This document shows positions 7,809-15,575 of a DNA stretch of 64,000 nt, one piece after another (position 1 is the stretch's first letter; each line of letters starts with the position of its first letter). Below the pieces are notes generated by a model, which saw nothing but the letters and a program-made list of their open reading frames with translations, was not told the DNA's origin and searched no databases. A program made the translations under genes and the position numbers. The DNA comes from Pseudonocardia oceani (GTDB lineage: Bacteria > Actinomycetota > Actinomycetes > Mycobacteriales > Pseudonocardiaceae), in contig NZ_JADQDF010000001.1 of NCBI RefSeq assembly GCF_019263585.2, positions 3,844,001 to 3,908,000 of the forward strand, written 5' to 3'.

Positions 7809-8083
7809 GGACGGCCGCCGTGCTGCGGGGGCTCTCCGGCGTGCTCGCGGGCGGGCTCGTCGTGCTGGCGCTGGCGCTGGGCGTCGCCTGGGTGGTGGCG
7901 ACGCGCACCGGCTCACCCGGTCCGGCGCCGGCGTTCCTCGCCTGGCACGTCGTGGCCGCGGTGGTGGCCGTGGTGGCGCAGGTGCGGGCCGACCGCGCCG
8001 CGGACGGCGGTCACGGGGCAGGCGCAGCGCTGGCCGTCGTGGGCGTCAGCGCGGTGGTCCTGGCTGCCCTGTGGCTCGCCTGA
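7805..8083 (+). CDS. small alanine/valine-rich membrane protein
   Basis: A 92-aa protein with three hydrophobic segments (LSGVLAGGLVVLALALGVAW, FLAWHVVAAVVAVVA, and AALAVVGVSAVVLAALWLA). Its GTG start overlaps the stop of the nuclease gene by GTGA. Its last 38 bases overlap the 3' end of the convergent DUF2236 gene. I do not recognise a family; it is an ordinary-looking small integral membrane protein. Confidence 0.7.
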   Translation: MRTAAVLRGLSGVLAGGLVVLALALGVAWVVATRTGSPGPAPAFLAWHVVAAVVAVVAQVRADRAADGGHGAGAALAVVGVSAVVLAALWLA

Positions 8084-8873
8084 CGCCGAGGAACGCAGCC
8101 CGCAGCGCACCCAGCGACGCCGTGGTGACCAGGCCCGAGCCGGGCGGGCGTGGCACGCCGTAGAGCTGCTTGGCCCACGGCGGCAGCAGGCCGATCGCGA
8201 CGGCGGCGACGGTAGTCCAGGCCGGACGGGCCAGAGCGACGGACGCGGCCATCTCGCCCAGCGACCCCACCGGCACCGGCAGCGGCAGCCGCCGCGGGAT
8301 CGGCGCGAACGCCAGCCGGCGGGCGGCGCGGCGCGCCACGGGGCTCGCGACGAGCTCGGGGCGGACCGCGGCGAAGTACGCGTCGACCTCGGTGCGGGAG
8401 GCGGGCAGGTCGACCGCGCCCAGCAGCGCGCCCGCGCGCACCTGCTCGGCGAGGAAGCGGTCCTCCTCCGCGGCGTCGATGAGGCCCAGGCGCCGCACGG
8501 CCGCGGAGAACGAGCTGACCTCGGTGACGTGCACCCAGCGCAGCAGGTCGGGGTCGTCGGCGGAGTAGGCGCGGCCGGTCACCGGGTCGGTGCCGCGGAC
8601 GTGGCGGTGGATGCCGCGGACGCGGGCGGCGGCGCGGTCGGCCGTGGCGGTGTCGGCGAACGCGAGCGTCGTGACGTACTCGGCGGTGCGCTGCAGGCGC
8701 GGCCAGAAGTCGTCGGGGAACGAGGAGTGCTGGTCGATGCCCGCCATCGCGCGCGGGTGCAGGGCCTGCAGGAACAGCGCGCTGAACCCGCCGATGAGGG
8801 CGGCCGGGTCGCCGATCACGCGGCGGGTCGCGCTGCCGGGCGGGAAGTAGCCGACGTCGGTCGCGGTGCTCAC
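8046..8873 (-). CDS. oxygenase MpaB family (DUF2236) protein
   Basis: A 275-aa protein of the DUF2236/MpaB group, related to the latex-clearing protein Lcp and often heme-binding. Family features include the early segment GGFSALFLQALHPRAMAGID, the HRHVRGTDPVTG region, and the WVHVTEVSSF segment that carries conserved histidines. The C-terminal third is hydrophobic and Pro-rich. It is predicted to be a cytosolic or membrane-associated oxygenase with unknown substrate. The gene ends inside the convergent small membrane gene (38-bp overlap), so the two mRNAs are complementary at their 3' ends. Confidence 0.85.
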   Translation of the reverse strand: MSTATDVGYFPPGSATRRVIGDPAALIGGFSALFLQALHPRAMAGIDQHSSFPDDFWPRLQRTAEYVTTLAFADTATADRAAARVRGIHRHVRGTDPVTGRAYSADDPDLLRWVHVTEVSSFSAAVRRLGLIDAAEEDRFLAEQVRAGALLGAVDLPASRTEVDAYFAAVRPELVASPVARRAARRLAFAPIPRRLPLPVPVGSLGEMAASVALARPAWTTVAAVAIGLLPPWAKQLYGVPRPPGSGLVTTASLGALRAAFLGVRRATGQPGPPR

Positions 8874-8913
8874 CCGTCCGAGCGTAGGAGTCCCGGGTCG
8901 ATCCCGCGCGCCG

Positions 8914-10179
8914 CTAGGGAGCCGGGACCAGCGCGGTGACGGTGGCGCCGCGCTGCTCCAGCAGCACGTCGCCGTCGACGGCGAGGCTCACGGGCGCGTC
9001 CGGGTCGGGGCGGTCGACGGGCAGCAGGCGCCCGGGGCGGCCGCGGTCGGCGTCGACGACCCGCAGGCCGCCGGGCACCGGCACCAGCAGCTCGACGCCG
9101 TAGCGGACGGGCGGGCCGAGCGCGTCGGGCAGCGTCCAGAGCAGGGCGAGCTGGGCGACGTCGAGCGCGACGACCGACGTGCCGGTGAACCAGTAGCGGT
9201 GGGCGTCGTCGGCGGAGGTGGGGGCGACGCCGCCGGGCGGGTCGGCGACGACCGCGTCGACCTCGCTCACCGACACCTGCGCGCCCGACGCGTCGAACAC
9301 GGCGAGCCGCGACGGGTCGGGCAGCGCGAGGGCCACCTGCTCCTCCGAGACGGCGACGACGACGGCACCGGCGCCGGTCAGCGGCACCGAGAACCGCTCC
9401 TCGGGCTTCTCGGCGCCGTCCTCGCCGTCGGAGGCGAGCACGGTGAGGCGGTCGGCGGACTCACCGGGGCAGCGCTCGACGACCGCGACCCGGCGCCCGC
9501 CCAGCGCGACCGAGCCGTAGGTGCAGCCGGGGCGGGGCTGGCGGCCCACCTGCTCCTGCGCGGGGACCTCGCCGTACTCGAGGGTCCGGACCAGGTCGGA
9601 GCGCCAGACCTCGAGGTGGTCGGTGCCGGTCGCCAGCACGTAGGTGTCGTCGGCGAGCAGCCGCGTGCCGGGCCGGGCGTCCGGGTTGCGGGCGCCGACC
9701 CGCTCACCGGTGTCGCCGCGCAGCATCGTGACCTCGGAGCAGTAGGCGCCGTCGCCGCTGCCGGCGTCCGCCGGGTCCCCGTTGGCGTAGACGGCCAGTG
9801 CGCGGCCCTGCTCGACGCCCGGGAACCCGGCGCCGACGGTGCACAGCGGCAGGTCGCGGGCGTAGCGCCAGCGCTCCTCGCCGGTGCGGGCGTCGCGCCC
9901 GGTGACCGTCGACCCCTCGGCGGTGACGACGGCCGGACCGGCCACGACGGGTACGGGCGTGCCGGGGCTCGGGGCCTCCCAGGCCGGCACGAAGCCGGTC
10001 GGGGCGCCGGATGCGGGGGAGGGGGCCCCGATCGGCGCGGTGGCCGGGACCGAGGTGGTGCCCGCGACGTCGCTGGTGGCGGCGACCGTGACGGTCAGCG
10101 CCACCAGCAGCACCACGATGAGGCCCGCGGCGACCAGGTCGCCGCGGCGGCGCCGCTCGGACGGCTGCGTGCGCAGCAT
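8914..10179 (-). CDS. membrane-anchored beta-propeller protein (Rv3212-like)
   Basis: A 421-aa protein: a cytosolic RRRR stretch, one transmembrane helix (LVAAGLIVVLLVALTVTVAA, about residues 16-35), a Pro/Ala/Ser linker, then repeated blade-like units (TVTGRDARTGEERWRYA is a typical PQQ-like blade). Four to six cysteines in the exposed part may form disulfides. It is predicted to be N-in with the propeller outside the membrane. It lies 32 bases downstream of the DEAD-box helicase on the same strand, as Rv3212 follows rhlE in M. tuberculosis. The ATG at 10179 has AGGAGAGG 9 nt upstream. The function is unknown. Confidence 0.8.
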   Translation of the reverse strand: MLRTQPSERRRRGDLVAAGLIVVLLVALTVTVAATSDVAGTTSVPATAPIGAPSPASGAPTGFVPAWEAPSPGTPVPVVAGPAVVTAEGSTVTGRDARTGEERWRYARDLPLCTVGAGFPGVEQGRALAVYANGDPADAGSGDGAYCSEVTMLRGDTGERVGARNPDARPGTRLLADDTYVLATGTDHLEVWRSDLVRTLEYGEVPAQEQVGRQPRPGCTYGSVALGGRRVAVVERCPGESADRLTVLASDGEDGAEKPEERFSVPLTGAGAVVVAVSEEQVALALPDPSRLAVFDASGAQVSVSEVDAVVADPPGGVAPTSADDAHRYWFTGTSVVALDVAQLALLWTLPDALGPPVRYGVELLVPVPGGLRVVDADRGRPGRLLPVDRPDPDAPVSLAVDGDVLLEQRGATVTALVPAP

Positions 10180-10211
10180 CGAGCGGCGCCCCTCTCCTGC
10201 GGTGCCGTGCG

Positions 10212-12008
10212 TCAGCTCGCGGCCGCGTCCTCGGAGCCGCCGTCGACGGAACCGGCGTCGGCGGAGCCCTCGGACCCGCCGCTGCGACCGCGGCCGCCGC
10301 GACGGCGACGGCGGCGCGGACGCCCGTCGGCCGAGTCGGAGCGCGGGCCGGACTCGGGGCCCGACTCGGGTCCGGACCCGGGCGCCGCATCCGGGGACGC
10401 CTGCGGGGCGTCGACCGGCGTGGTGGTGGTCGCCGGCGCGGTGGTGGCCGGGGCGGACGTGGCCGGGGCGGACGCGGCCGGGGCCTCGCCCCCCTCGAGC
10501 GTCATGCCGGCGCGGCTGCGGGTGCGCGACCGCGAGCGGCGCGGCTTGCGCTCGGGCAGGACCGTCTCCTCGGCGGCCCGCGGGCCGACCTTGTCGCGAC
10601 CGCGGTCGCGGCGGCGGCCGCCGCCCTGGTCGCCCTCGGTGTCGACGTACTCGGCCTCCAGCCCGGCCCGGGTGCGCTGCGAGTGCGGCAGGCGGCCCTT
10701 CGCGGTGGTGGGGATCGAGAGGTCGGTGAACAGGTGCGGCGAGGTGGAGTACGTCTCCGGCGCCTCGGGCTTGTCGAGGCCCAGGTCGTCGCTGATCGTC
10801 TTCCACTTGTGCAGCTCGTCCCAGTCCACCAGCGTGACCGCGACGCCCGTCTTGCCGGCGCGGCCGGTGCGGCCGATCCGGTGGACGTAGGTCTTGGAGT
10901 CCTCGGGGCACTGGTAGTTGATGACGTGCGTGACGTCGGAGACGTCGATGCCGCGGGCGGCGACGTCGGTGGCGACCAGCACGTCGACCTTGCCGGAGCG
11001 GAACGCGCGCAGCGCCTGCTCGCGGGCGCCCTGGCCCAGGTCGCCGTGCACGGCGGCGGCGGCGAACCCGCGGTCGGCGAGGTCGTCGGCCACGCGCTGC
11101 ACGGTGCGCTTGGTGCGGGCGAAGATCATCGTGAGGCCGCGGCCCTCGGCCTGCAGCACGCGCGTGAGCAGCTCGACCTTGTCCATGGCGTGCGCGCGGT
11201 AGACGTGCTGCGTGGTGTTCTCGTGCGTCGAGCCCGAGTCGGGCTCCTCGGCGCGGATGTGCGTGGGCCGGTTCAGGAACTGGCGGCTCAGCGCGATGAT
11301 CGGGCCGGGCATCGTGGCGGAGAACAGCATCGTGTGGCGCTGCTCGGGGAGCATGCGCAGGATGCGCTCGACGTCGGGCAGGAAGCCCAGGTCGAGCATC
11401 TCGTCGGCCTCGTCGAGGACGAGGGCCTTGACGCGGCCGAGCACGAGGTGGCGCTGCTCGGCGAGGTCGAGCAGGCGCCCGGGGGTGCCCACGACGACGT
11501 CGACGCCCTTGCGGAGCGCGGCGAGCTGGGGCTCGTAGGCGCGCCCGCCGTAGATGGCGGTGACGCGGATGCCGAGGTGCTTGCCGGCGTCGGCGAGGTC
11601 CTGCGCCACCTGCACGCACAACTCGCGGGTGGGGACGACGACGAGCGCCTGCGGGACGTCGCGGCTGCGGTCGGCGGCCTCGCCCTCGAGGGTGGCGGCG
11701 GGCTGCTCGGCCGGAGGCGTGACGCGCTGCAGCAGCGGGACGCCGAAGCCCAGCGTCTTGCCCATGCCGGTGCGGGCCTGGCCGATGACGTCCTCGCCGG
11801 CCAGGGCCAGCGGGAGCGTCAGCTCCTGGATCGCGAACGTGTGGACGATGCCGGCCTCGGAGAGGGCCTGCACGATCTCGGGTCGGACGCCGAGGGCGGC
11901 GAACGTGGGGGAATCGGGCTTCACGGGGGCGGCGCCGGTGAGCGGGTGCGCCTTCGCGGCGTCCTCGGGGGCGGCGCCGATGGGGGTGGTAGCGGTCTCG
12001 ACGGACAG
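10212..12008 (-). CDS. DEAD-box ATP-dependent RNA helicase (RhlE/DeaD type)
   Basis: An RNA helicase of about 598 aa. Visible motifs in order: Q-motif region (FAALGVRPEIVQAL), Walker A ARTGMGKT, PTREL, VLDEADEML, SATMP, ARTKRTVQR, and HRIGRTGRAG. A basic RG-rich tail (RPRRRRRRGGRGRSGG) follows and is probably RNA-binding. No ATG fits the start: GGAGAGAGG (12018-12026) is correctly spaced for a CTG at 12008 (MSVETATTP), and I use that; the first in-frame GTG after it is 11924 and has no ribosome site. It forms an operon with the propeller gene and is part of the conserved backbone (Rv3211-like). Confidence 0.92.
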   Translation of the reverse strand: MSVETATTPIGAAPEDAAKAHPLTGAAPVKPDSPTFAALGVRPEIVQALSEAGIVHTFAIQELTLPLALAGEDVIGQARTGMGKTLGFGVPLLQRVTPPAEQPAATLEGEAADRSRDVPQALVVVPTRELCVQVAQDLADAGKHLGIRVTAIYGGRAYEPQLAALRKGVDVVVGTPGRLLDLAEQRHLVLGRVKALVLDEADEMLDLGFLPDVERILRMLPEQRHTMLFSATMPGPIIALSRQFLNRPTHIRAEEPDSGSTHENTTQHVYRAHAMDKVELLTRVLQAEGRGLTMIFARTKRTVQRVADDLADRGFAAAAVHGDLGQGAREQALRAFRSGKVDVLVATDVAARGIDVSDVTHVINYQCPEDSKTYVHRIGRTGRAGKTGVAVTLVDWDELHKWKTISDDLGLDKPEAPETYSTSPHLFTDLSIPTTAKGRLPHSQRTRAGLEAEYVDTEGDQGGGRRRDRGRDKVGPRAAEETVLPERKPRRSRSRTRSRAGMTLEGGEAPAASAPATSAPATTAPATTTTPVDAPQASPDAAPGSGPESGPESGPRSDSADGRPRRRRRRGGRGRSGGSEGSADAGSVDGGSEDAAAS

Positions 12009-12394
12009 GGTGATCGCCTCTCTCCGCGCACAGGAGCCGGGGCCGGCTCGTCGACCACCGGCGCGCGCACCGTCGTGGGAGAGCCGACGAGGCGCTGCAC
12101 GCACCAGGTCGTTGCGGCCTGACCGTCGTCGGATGCGGGCCGCGGGTAGGCGCGCACCCCGTACGGGTGCTGCGCTAGGTCGCATCCTACCCGCCGGAGA
12201 GGTGACGGGGGAGTCCGGCGTGCCGCGACGTGTCGTGACGTGCGCCGCCCCGGACGGGTGGCGCGGCATCTAGGCTCCCGGTCACGGGCGTTCCTACCGG
12301 CTCGGCCGGGGGTGCGGAGCGGCGGCCGGGACGAGCGTGACGGCGAGGGCGCGACGGCGATGAGCGGGGCAGGGCGAATGGGTGGGACGGCGTC
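12009..12394. promoter_or_regulatory. 386-bp divergent intergenic region with a long helicase leader
   Basis: It holds no convincing gene. On the minus strand TAGGAT (12186-12191) would give the helicase an mRNA leader of about 170 nt containing a GCACCC-GTAC-GGGGTGC hairpin. On the plus strand TAGGCT (12271-12276) could serve the ferritin-like gene with a leader of about 110 nt. Long structured leaders are common upstream of DEAD-box helicase genes. Confidence 0.4.
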
Positions 12395-13069
12395 ATGAGC
12401 GAGACCGCGAGCGGCACGGACGCCGCCATCGCCTCCGGGCGGGCCACGATCGACCTCCTCGGCGTGCTGGCCTACGGCGAGCTCTCCGCGTTCGACCGGC
12501 TCGCCGAGGACGCGCGCCACGCCCCGACCCTGAGCGGGCGCGCGGCGCTGTCGTCGATGGCGGCCGCGGAGATCGGGCACTTCCGCATGCTGGAGGAGCA
12601 CCTGCACGGCATCGGCGTGCCGATCGAGGAGGCGATGGCGCCCTTCGTCGGCATGTGGAACGCCTACCACGCGTCGACCGCGCCCCGGAGCTGGCTGGAG
12701 TCGCTGGTCAAGGCCTACCTCGGCGACGGTCTGGGCGCCGACTTCTACCGCGAGGTCGCCGCCTGGGTGTCGGGCCCGACCGGTGAGCTGGTGCGCCACG
12801 TGCTGGCCGACACCGGCCATAGCGCGTTCGCCGAGCGGGAGGTCCGCGCCGCGTGCGAGGCCGACCGCCAGGTGCACGACCGGCTCGCGCTGTGGGGGCG
12901 GCGGCTGCTCGGGGAGGCCGTCACGCAGGCGCAGCACATCGTGGCCGAGCGCGACGAGCTCGCCGAGTTCATCGTCACGGGTTCGGGCGACCTCGCCGGC
13001 ATCGGCGCCCTGCTCCGGCGCCTGCAGCTCAACCACGGCAAGCGGATGACCCGTCTCGGGCTGTCCTGA
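12395..13069 (+). CDS. ferritin-like diiron-fold protein (Rv3210c-like)
   Basis: A 224-aa all-helical protein of the ferritin-like superfamily related to MiaE-type hydroxylases. Helical segments carry acid/His pairs suited to metal binding: [11 protein letters not shown] near residue 28, [15 protein letters not shown] near 55, and [11 protein letters not shown] near the C-terminus. Whether it binds iron is not proven by sequence. It stands between the DEAD-box helicase (divergent) and DUF3107, as in mycobacteria. The substrate is unknown. Confidence 0.78.
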   Translation: MSETASGTDAAIASGRATIDLLGVLAYGELSAFDRLAEDARHAPTLSGRAALSSMAAAEIGHFRMLEEHLHGIGVPIEEAMAPFVGMWNAYHASTAPRSWLESLVKAYLGDGLGADFYREVAAWVSGPTGELVRHVLADTGHSAFAEREVRAACEADRQVHDRLALWGRRLLGEAVTQAQHIVAERDELAEFIVTGSGDLAGIGALLRRLQLNHGKRMTRLGLS

Positions 13070-13186
13070 GCCCGGCCCGTCCCGGGGCGGTTCGCTGAGG
13101 GCGGACGCCCGTCCGGGCCGTGGAGCCCCGGCTCGACTAGCCTGGGGCCCGTCAGTTCCCGAACGTCACGACCAGGAGGTCCCCCG

Positions 13187-13417
13187 GTGGAGGTCAAGAT
13201 CGGCATCGCGGAGAGCCAGCGCGAGCTCGTGGTGTCCAGCGACCAGACCCCGGACGAGGTCGCGAAGCTCGTCGACGAGGCGCTCGCCGGCGGCGAGGGC
13301 GGCCTGCTGCGGCTGGTCGACGACAAGGGCCGGAAGTACATCGTCCGCTCGGCCCAGATCTCCTACGTGGAGATCGCGCCCGAGGAGGGCCGCCGCGTCG
13401 GCTTCGCCATCGGCTGA
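13187..13417 (+). CDS. DUF3107 family protein (TB9.4/Rv3208A-like)
   Basis: A 76-aa soluble protein matching the DUF3107 pattern: VEVKIGIAESQRELVVSS at the start and YVEIAPEEGRRVGFAIG at the end. The start codon is GTG at 13187, preceded by AGGAGG. TAGCCT at 13138-13143 is a likely -10 box. Two strong hairpins follow the gene. It is highly conserved and single-copy in actinobacteria, always near the same helicase/ferritin/TetR neighbours; I know of no established biochemical function. Confidence 0.9.
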   Translation: MEVKIGIAESQRELVVSSDQTPDEVAKLVDEALAGGEGGLLRLVDDKGRKYIVRSAQISYVEIAPEEGRRVGFAIG

Positions 13418-13444
13418 GCACGAGTCGGCCGAGCACGAGGAGTT

Positions 13445-13482
13445 CGTCGAGGGGGTCCCGGTGCGCCGGGGCCCCCTCGACG
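13445..13482 (+). terminator. 17-bp GC-rich hairpin after the DUF3107 gene
   Basis: Arms 13445-13461 and 13466-13482 pair at 17 positions with one G-U and a TGCG loop. It begins 27 bases after the DUF3107 stop. There is no T-tract, as usual in high-GC actinobacteria. Confidence 0.7.
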
Positions 13483-13495
13483 CGTTCGGCCCGCC

Positions 13496-13555
13496 GCGTT
13501 CCCCCGAGGTCGCGTTCCCCCGAGGTCGCGTTCCCGAGGTCGCGTTCCCGAGGTC
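13496..13555. repeat. four tandem GCGTTCCC(CC)GAGGTC units
   Basis: Two 16-nt units (13496-13511, 13512-13527) and two 14-nt units (13528-13541, 13542-13555) differ only by two C residues. They lie between two terminator hairpins in a convergent intergenic gap, so they do not encode protein. Slippage or a protein-binding array are both possible. Confidence 0.7.
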
Positions 13556-13595
13556 GTGAGCGGTAACCGGTGCTCCGGCACCGGTTGCCACTCAC
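13556..13595 (-). terminator. hairpin after the DUF4873 gene
   Basis: Arms 13556-13572 and 13579-13595 pair at 16 of 17 positions including one G-U, with loop CTCCGG. It lies just beyond the stop of the minus-strand DUF4873 gene, facing the DUF3107 terminator. Confidence 0.6.
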
Positions 13596-13598
13596 AGG

Positions 13599-13928
13599 TC
13601 AGTCGTCGAGCGCCGGCTCCTCGATCACGTAGGGCGGGCGGCCGACCCCGGTGACCCGGAAGCGGCCCCACGGGTCGCGGTCGCCGATGCGGGCCTCGGA
13701 GCGCCCACCGGCGGTGCGCAGCTCCAGGCGGCTCGACGTGGCCGTCAGCGCGCCGAGCAGGGCCGGCTCGGCGTCGCGCTCCAAGGAGAGGCGGCCGAAC
13801 CAGTGCAGGCGGCCGTCGTGGGGCTCGTGCCGGGCGTCGAGGACGACGCGCACGGGCACGTCCTCGCCGTCGACGGTGAGCACGGCGGGGCCGCGATAGC
13901 CGTCCTCGTGGTCGTGGTCGTCGCTCAT
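13599..13928 (-). CDS. DUF4873-like protein
   Basis: A 109-aa protein with the DUF4873 core GYRGPAVLTVDGEDVPVRVV followed by HDGRLHWFGRL, a small beta-rich domain. The N-terminus is acidic and His-rich (MSDDHDHEDG). The ATG at 13928 overlaps the TGA of the TetR gene upstream (ATGA), so the two are co-translated. DUF4873 is often found attached to or near monooxygenases; the divergent diiron oxygenase across the shared operator may be its partner. No catalytic residue is evident. Confidence 0.75.
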   Translation of the reverse strand: MSDDHDHEDGYRGPAVLTVDGEDVPVRVVLDARHEPHDGRLHWFGRLSLERDAEPALLGALTATSSRLELRTAGGRSEARIGDRDPWGRFRVTGVGRPPYVIEEPALDD

Positions 13929-14608
13929 GTCGGCTCTCCCGTTCCGGTGGGGGGCAGCAGGCGCAGCGGCGCGTGCGGAGCGGTGCCCGCGCCGTCGAGG
14001 ACGCCGGCGACGCCGCCCCAGATCAGCGTGGTCAGGTAGTCGGTGACGGCCGCGCGGCTCATCGTCTGGCGCTCGAGCCACCAGTCGCCCGCGCTCTGCA
14101 CCATGCCGACGAGCCCGATGGCCCAGACCTCCGCGCCGCCCGGGTCGAGCCCGGCGTCCTTGAGGCGCTCGCCGATGAGCGAGGAGAGCAGGCTCGCGAT
14201 GGTCTGCCGGACGTCGTCGACGACCTCCGCGCCGGGCGTGTGCTCACCCGGGTTGTGCACGACGAAGCGCCACAGCTGCGGCTCGTCCTCGACGCCGGAC
14301 AGGAAGCCCTCGACGACGCCGCGGATGTGCTCCTTGGGCTCCCGGTTCTTCATCAGCTCCGGGGCGATGCGGGCCATGAGCAGGGCGGCGGCCTCGTGGC
14401 CGACGGCGCGGTGGAGGTCGGCGCGGTCGTCGAAGTGCCGGTAGAGCACGGGTTTGGTGATGCCCGCCTCGGCGGCGATGTCGGCCACGGAGACGCCGGG
14501 GCCGTGCCGGCGGACGGCGTCCATGGCGGCCTGGACCATCTCGGCCCGGCGCTGCGCGCGGCGGGCGTGGCGGTCGCCGGGCTTGACAGGAGGCTGCACT
14601 GGAGGCAC
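13925..14608 (-). CDS. TetR-family transcriptional regulator
   Basis: A regulator of about 227 aa. The helix-turn-helix reads VSVADIAAEAGITKPVLYRHF near the N-terminus, preceded by a basic RRAQRR stretch; the C-terminal ligand domain contains a WWLERQTMSRAAVTDYL segment. I choose GTG 14608 because a longer frame would run back through the operator palindrome and into the divergent oxygenase gene; GTG 14599 is also possible. It probably represses itself, DUF4873 and the divergent diiron oxygenase through the palindrome at 14611-14637. The inducer is unknown. Confidence 0.88.
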   Translation of the reverse strand: MPPVQPPVKPGDRHARRAQRRAEMVQAAMDAVRRHGPGVSVADIAAEAGITKPVLYRHFDDRADLHRAVGHEAAALLMARIAPELMKNREPKEHIRGVVEGFLSGVEDEPQLWRFVVHNPGEHTPGAEVVDDVRQTIASLLSSLIGERLKDAGLDPGGAEVWAIGLVGMVQSAGDWWLERQTMSRAAVTDYLTTLIWGGVAGVLDGAGTAPHAPLRLLPPTGTGEPT

Positions 14609-14610
14609 GG

Positions 14611-14637
14611 TACCAGAGGTAACAGTTACCGCTGGTA
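14611..14637. promoter_or_regulatory. 27-bp TetR operator palindrome
   Basis: Half-sites TACCAGAGGTAAC (14611-14623) and GTTACCGCTGGTA (14625-14637) are inverted repeats matching at 12 of 13 positions around one central A. It lies 2 bases upstream of the TetR start and 36 bases upstream of the diiron oxygenase ATG, the classic position for an autoregulated divergent TetR operator. Confidence 0.75.
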
Positions 14638-14672
14638 ACAGCTTCTGACACGACTGCGCCGGGAGGACCACG

Positions 14673-15575
14673 ATGACCGCAGGGATCGCCGCCAAGGTCG
14701 GGGACCGCGAGGCCACGGCCGCACGGCTGCTCAAGTCCTCGCTCGACCACTCCTACGAGCCGAGCATCGACATCGACTGGGACGCGCCGCTCGTCGACGG
14801 CCTCTGGGGCGTCCCGGAGCACCGGGTCTCGCTCTACGGCACCGACCTGTGGGACACCCTGTCCGACGAGCAGAAGCGCACGCTCTCGATCCACGAACTG
14901 TGCAGCATCGCCCGGATCGGGCTGTGGTTCGAGATGATCCTCATGCAGATGCTGCTGCGGTACTCCTACGACCGCGACCCGCGCAGCGGGCACATCCAGT
15001 ACGCGCTGGTGGAGATCGCCGACGAGTGCCGGCACTCGATCATGTTCGCGAAGATGAACGCGCACTGCGGCGTGCCCGACTACCGCCCGCGCCGGATCGT
15101 CCACGAGCTCGGCCGCGGCTTCAAGGCGCTCGCCTCCGGCCCGGCCATGTTCGCGGGCACGCTGTTCGTCGAGGAGATCCTCGACCAGCTCCAGCGCGAG
15201 GCGATGCGCGACGAGACCGTGCAGCCGCTCACCCGGATGGTCAACAAGATCCACGTGACGGAGGAGGCGCGGCACGTCCGCTACGCCCGCGAGGAGCTGG
15301 TGCGGATCATGCCGAGGATCAGTACCGCGCAGCGGGCGCTGGCCAACTACCTCACGGCGCGGATCGCCTACGTCGTCGCCAAGAACCTCATCCATTGCGA
15401 CGTCTACGCCTCGGTCGGCATCGACCCCGCCGTCGGGTACCGGGCCGCGCAGGCCAACCCGCACCACCAGGAGATGATGCGGTGGTCGGCGCGCAAGCTG
15501 GTGCCGTTCCTGCGGGAGCAGGGGCTCATCGGCGGGCCGACGGAGGTCCTCTGGCGCAAGGCGCACCTGGTCTGA
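14673..15575 (+). CDS. AurF-like diiron N-oxygenase family protein
   Basis: A 300-aa helical diiron protein of the p-aminobenzoate N-oxygenase (AurF) family. Iron-ligand motifs visible in order: EIADECRHSIMF (about residues 113-124), FVEEILDQLQRE (about 165), and VTEEARHVRYAREEL (about 194-208), with an earlier Glu in the LWFEMILMQML helix. Such enzymes oxidise amines or hydroxylate with O2. It overlaps the downstream hydrolase by TGATG, so one mRNA encodes both, and it is likely controlled by the divergent TetR. Many actinobacterial members have no known substrate. Confidence 0.87.
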   Translation: MTAGIAAKVGDREATAARLLKSSLDHSYEPSIDIDWDAPLVDGLWGVPEHRVSLYGTDLWDTLSDEQKRTLSIHELCSIARIGLWFEMILMQMLLRYSYDRDPRSGHIQYALVEIADECRHSIMFAKMNAHCGVPDYRPRRIVHELGRGFKALASGPAMFAGTLFVEEILDQLQREAMRDETVQPLTRMVNKIHVTEEARHVRYAREELVRIMPRISTAQRALANYLTARIAYVVAKNLIHCDVYASVGIDPAVGYRAAQANPHHQEMMRWSARKLVPFLREQGLIGGPTEVLWRKAHLV

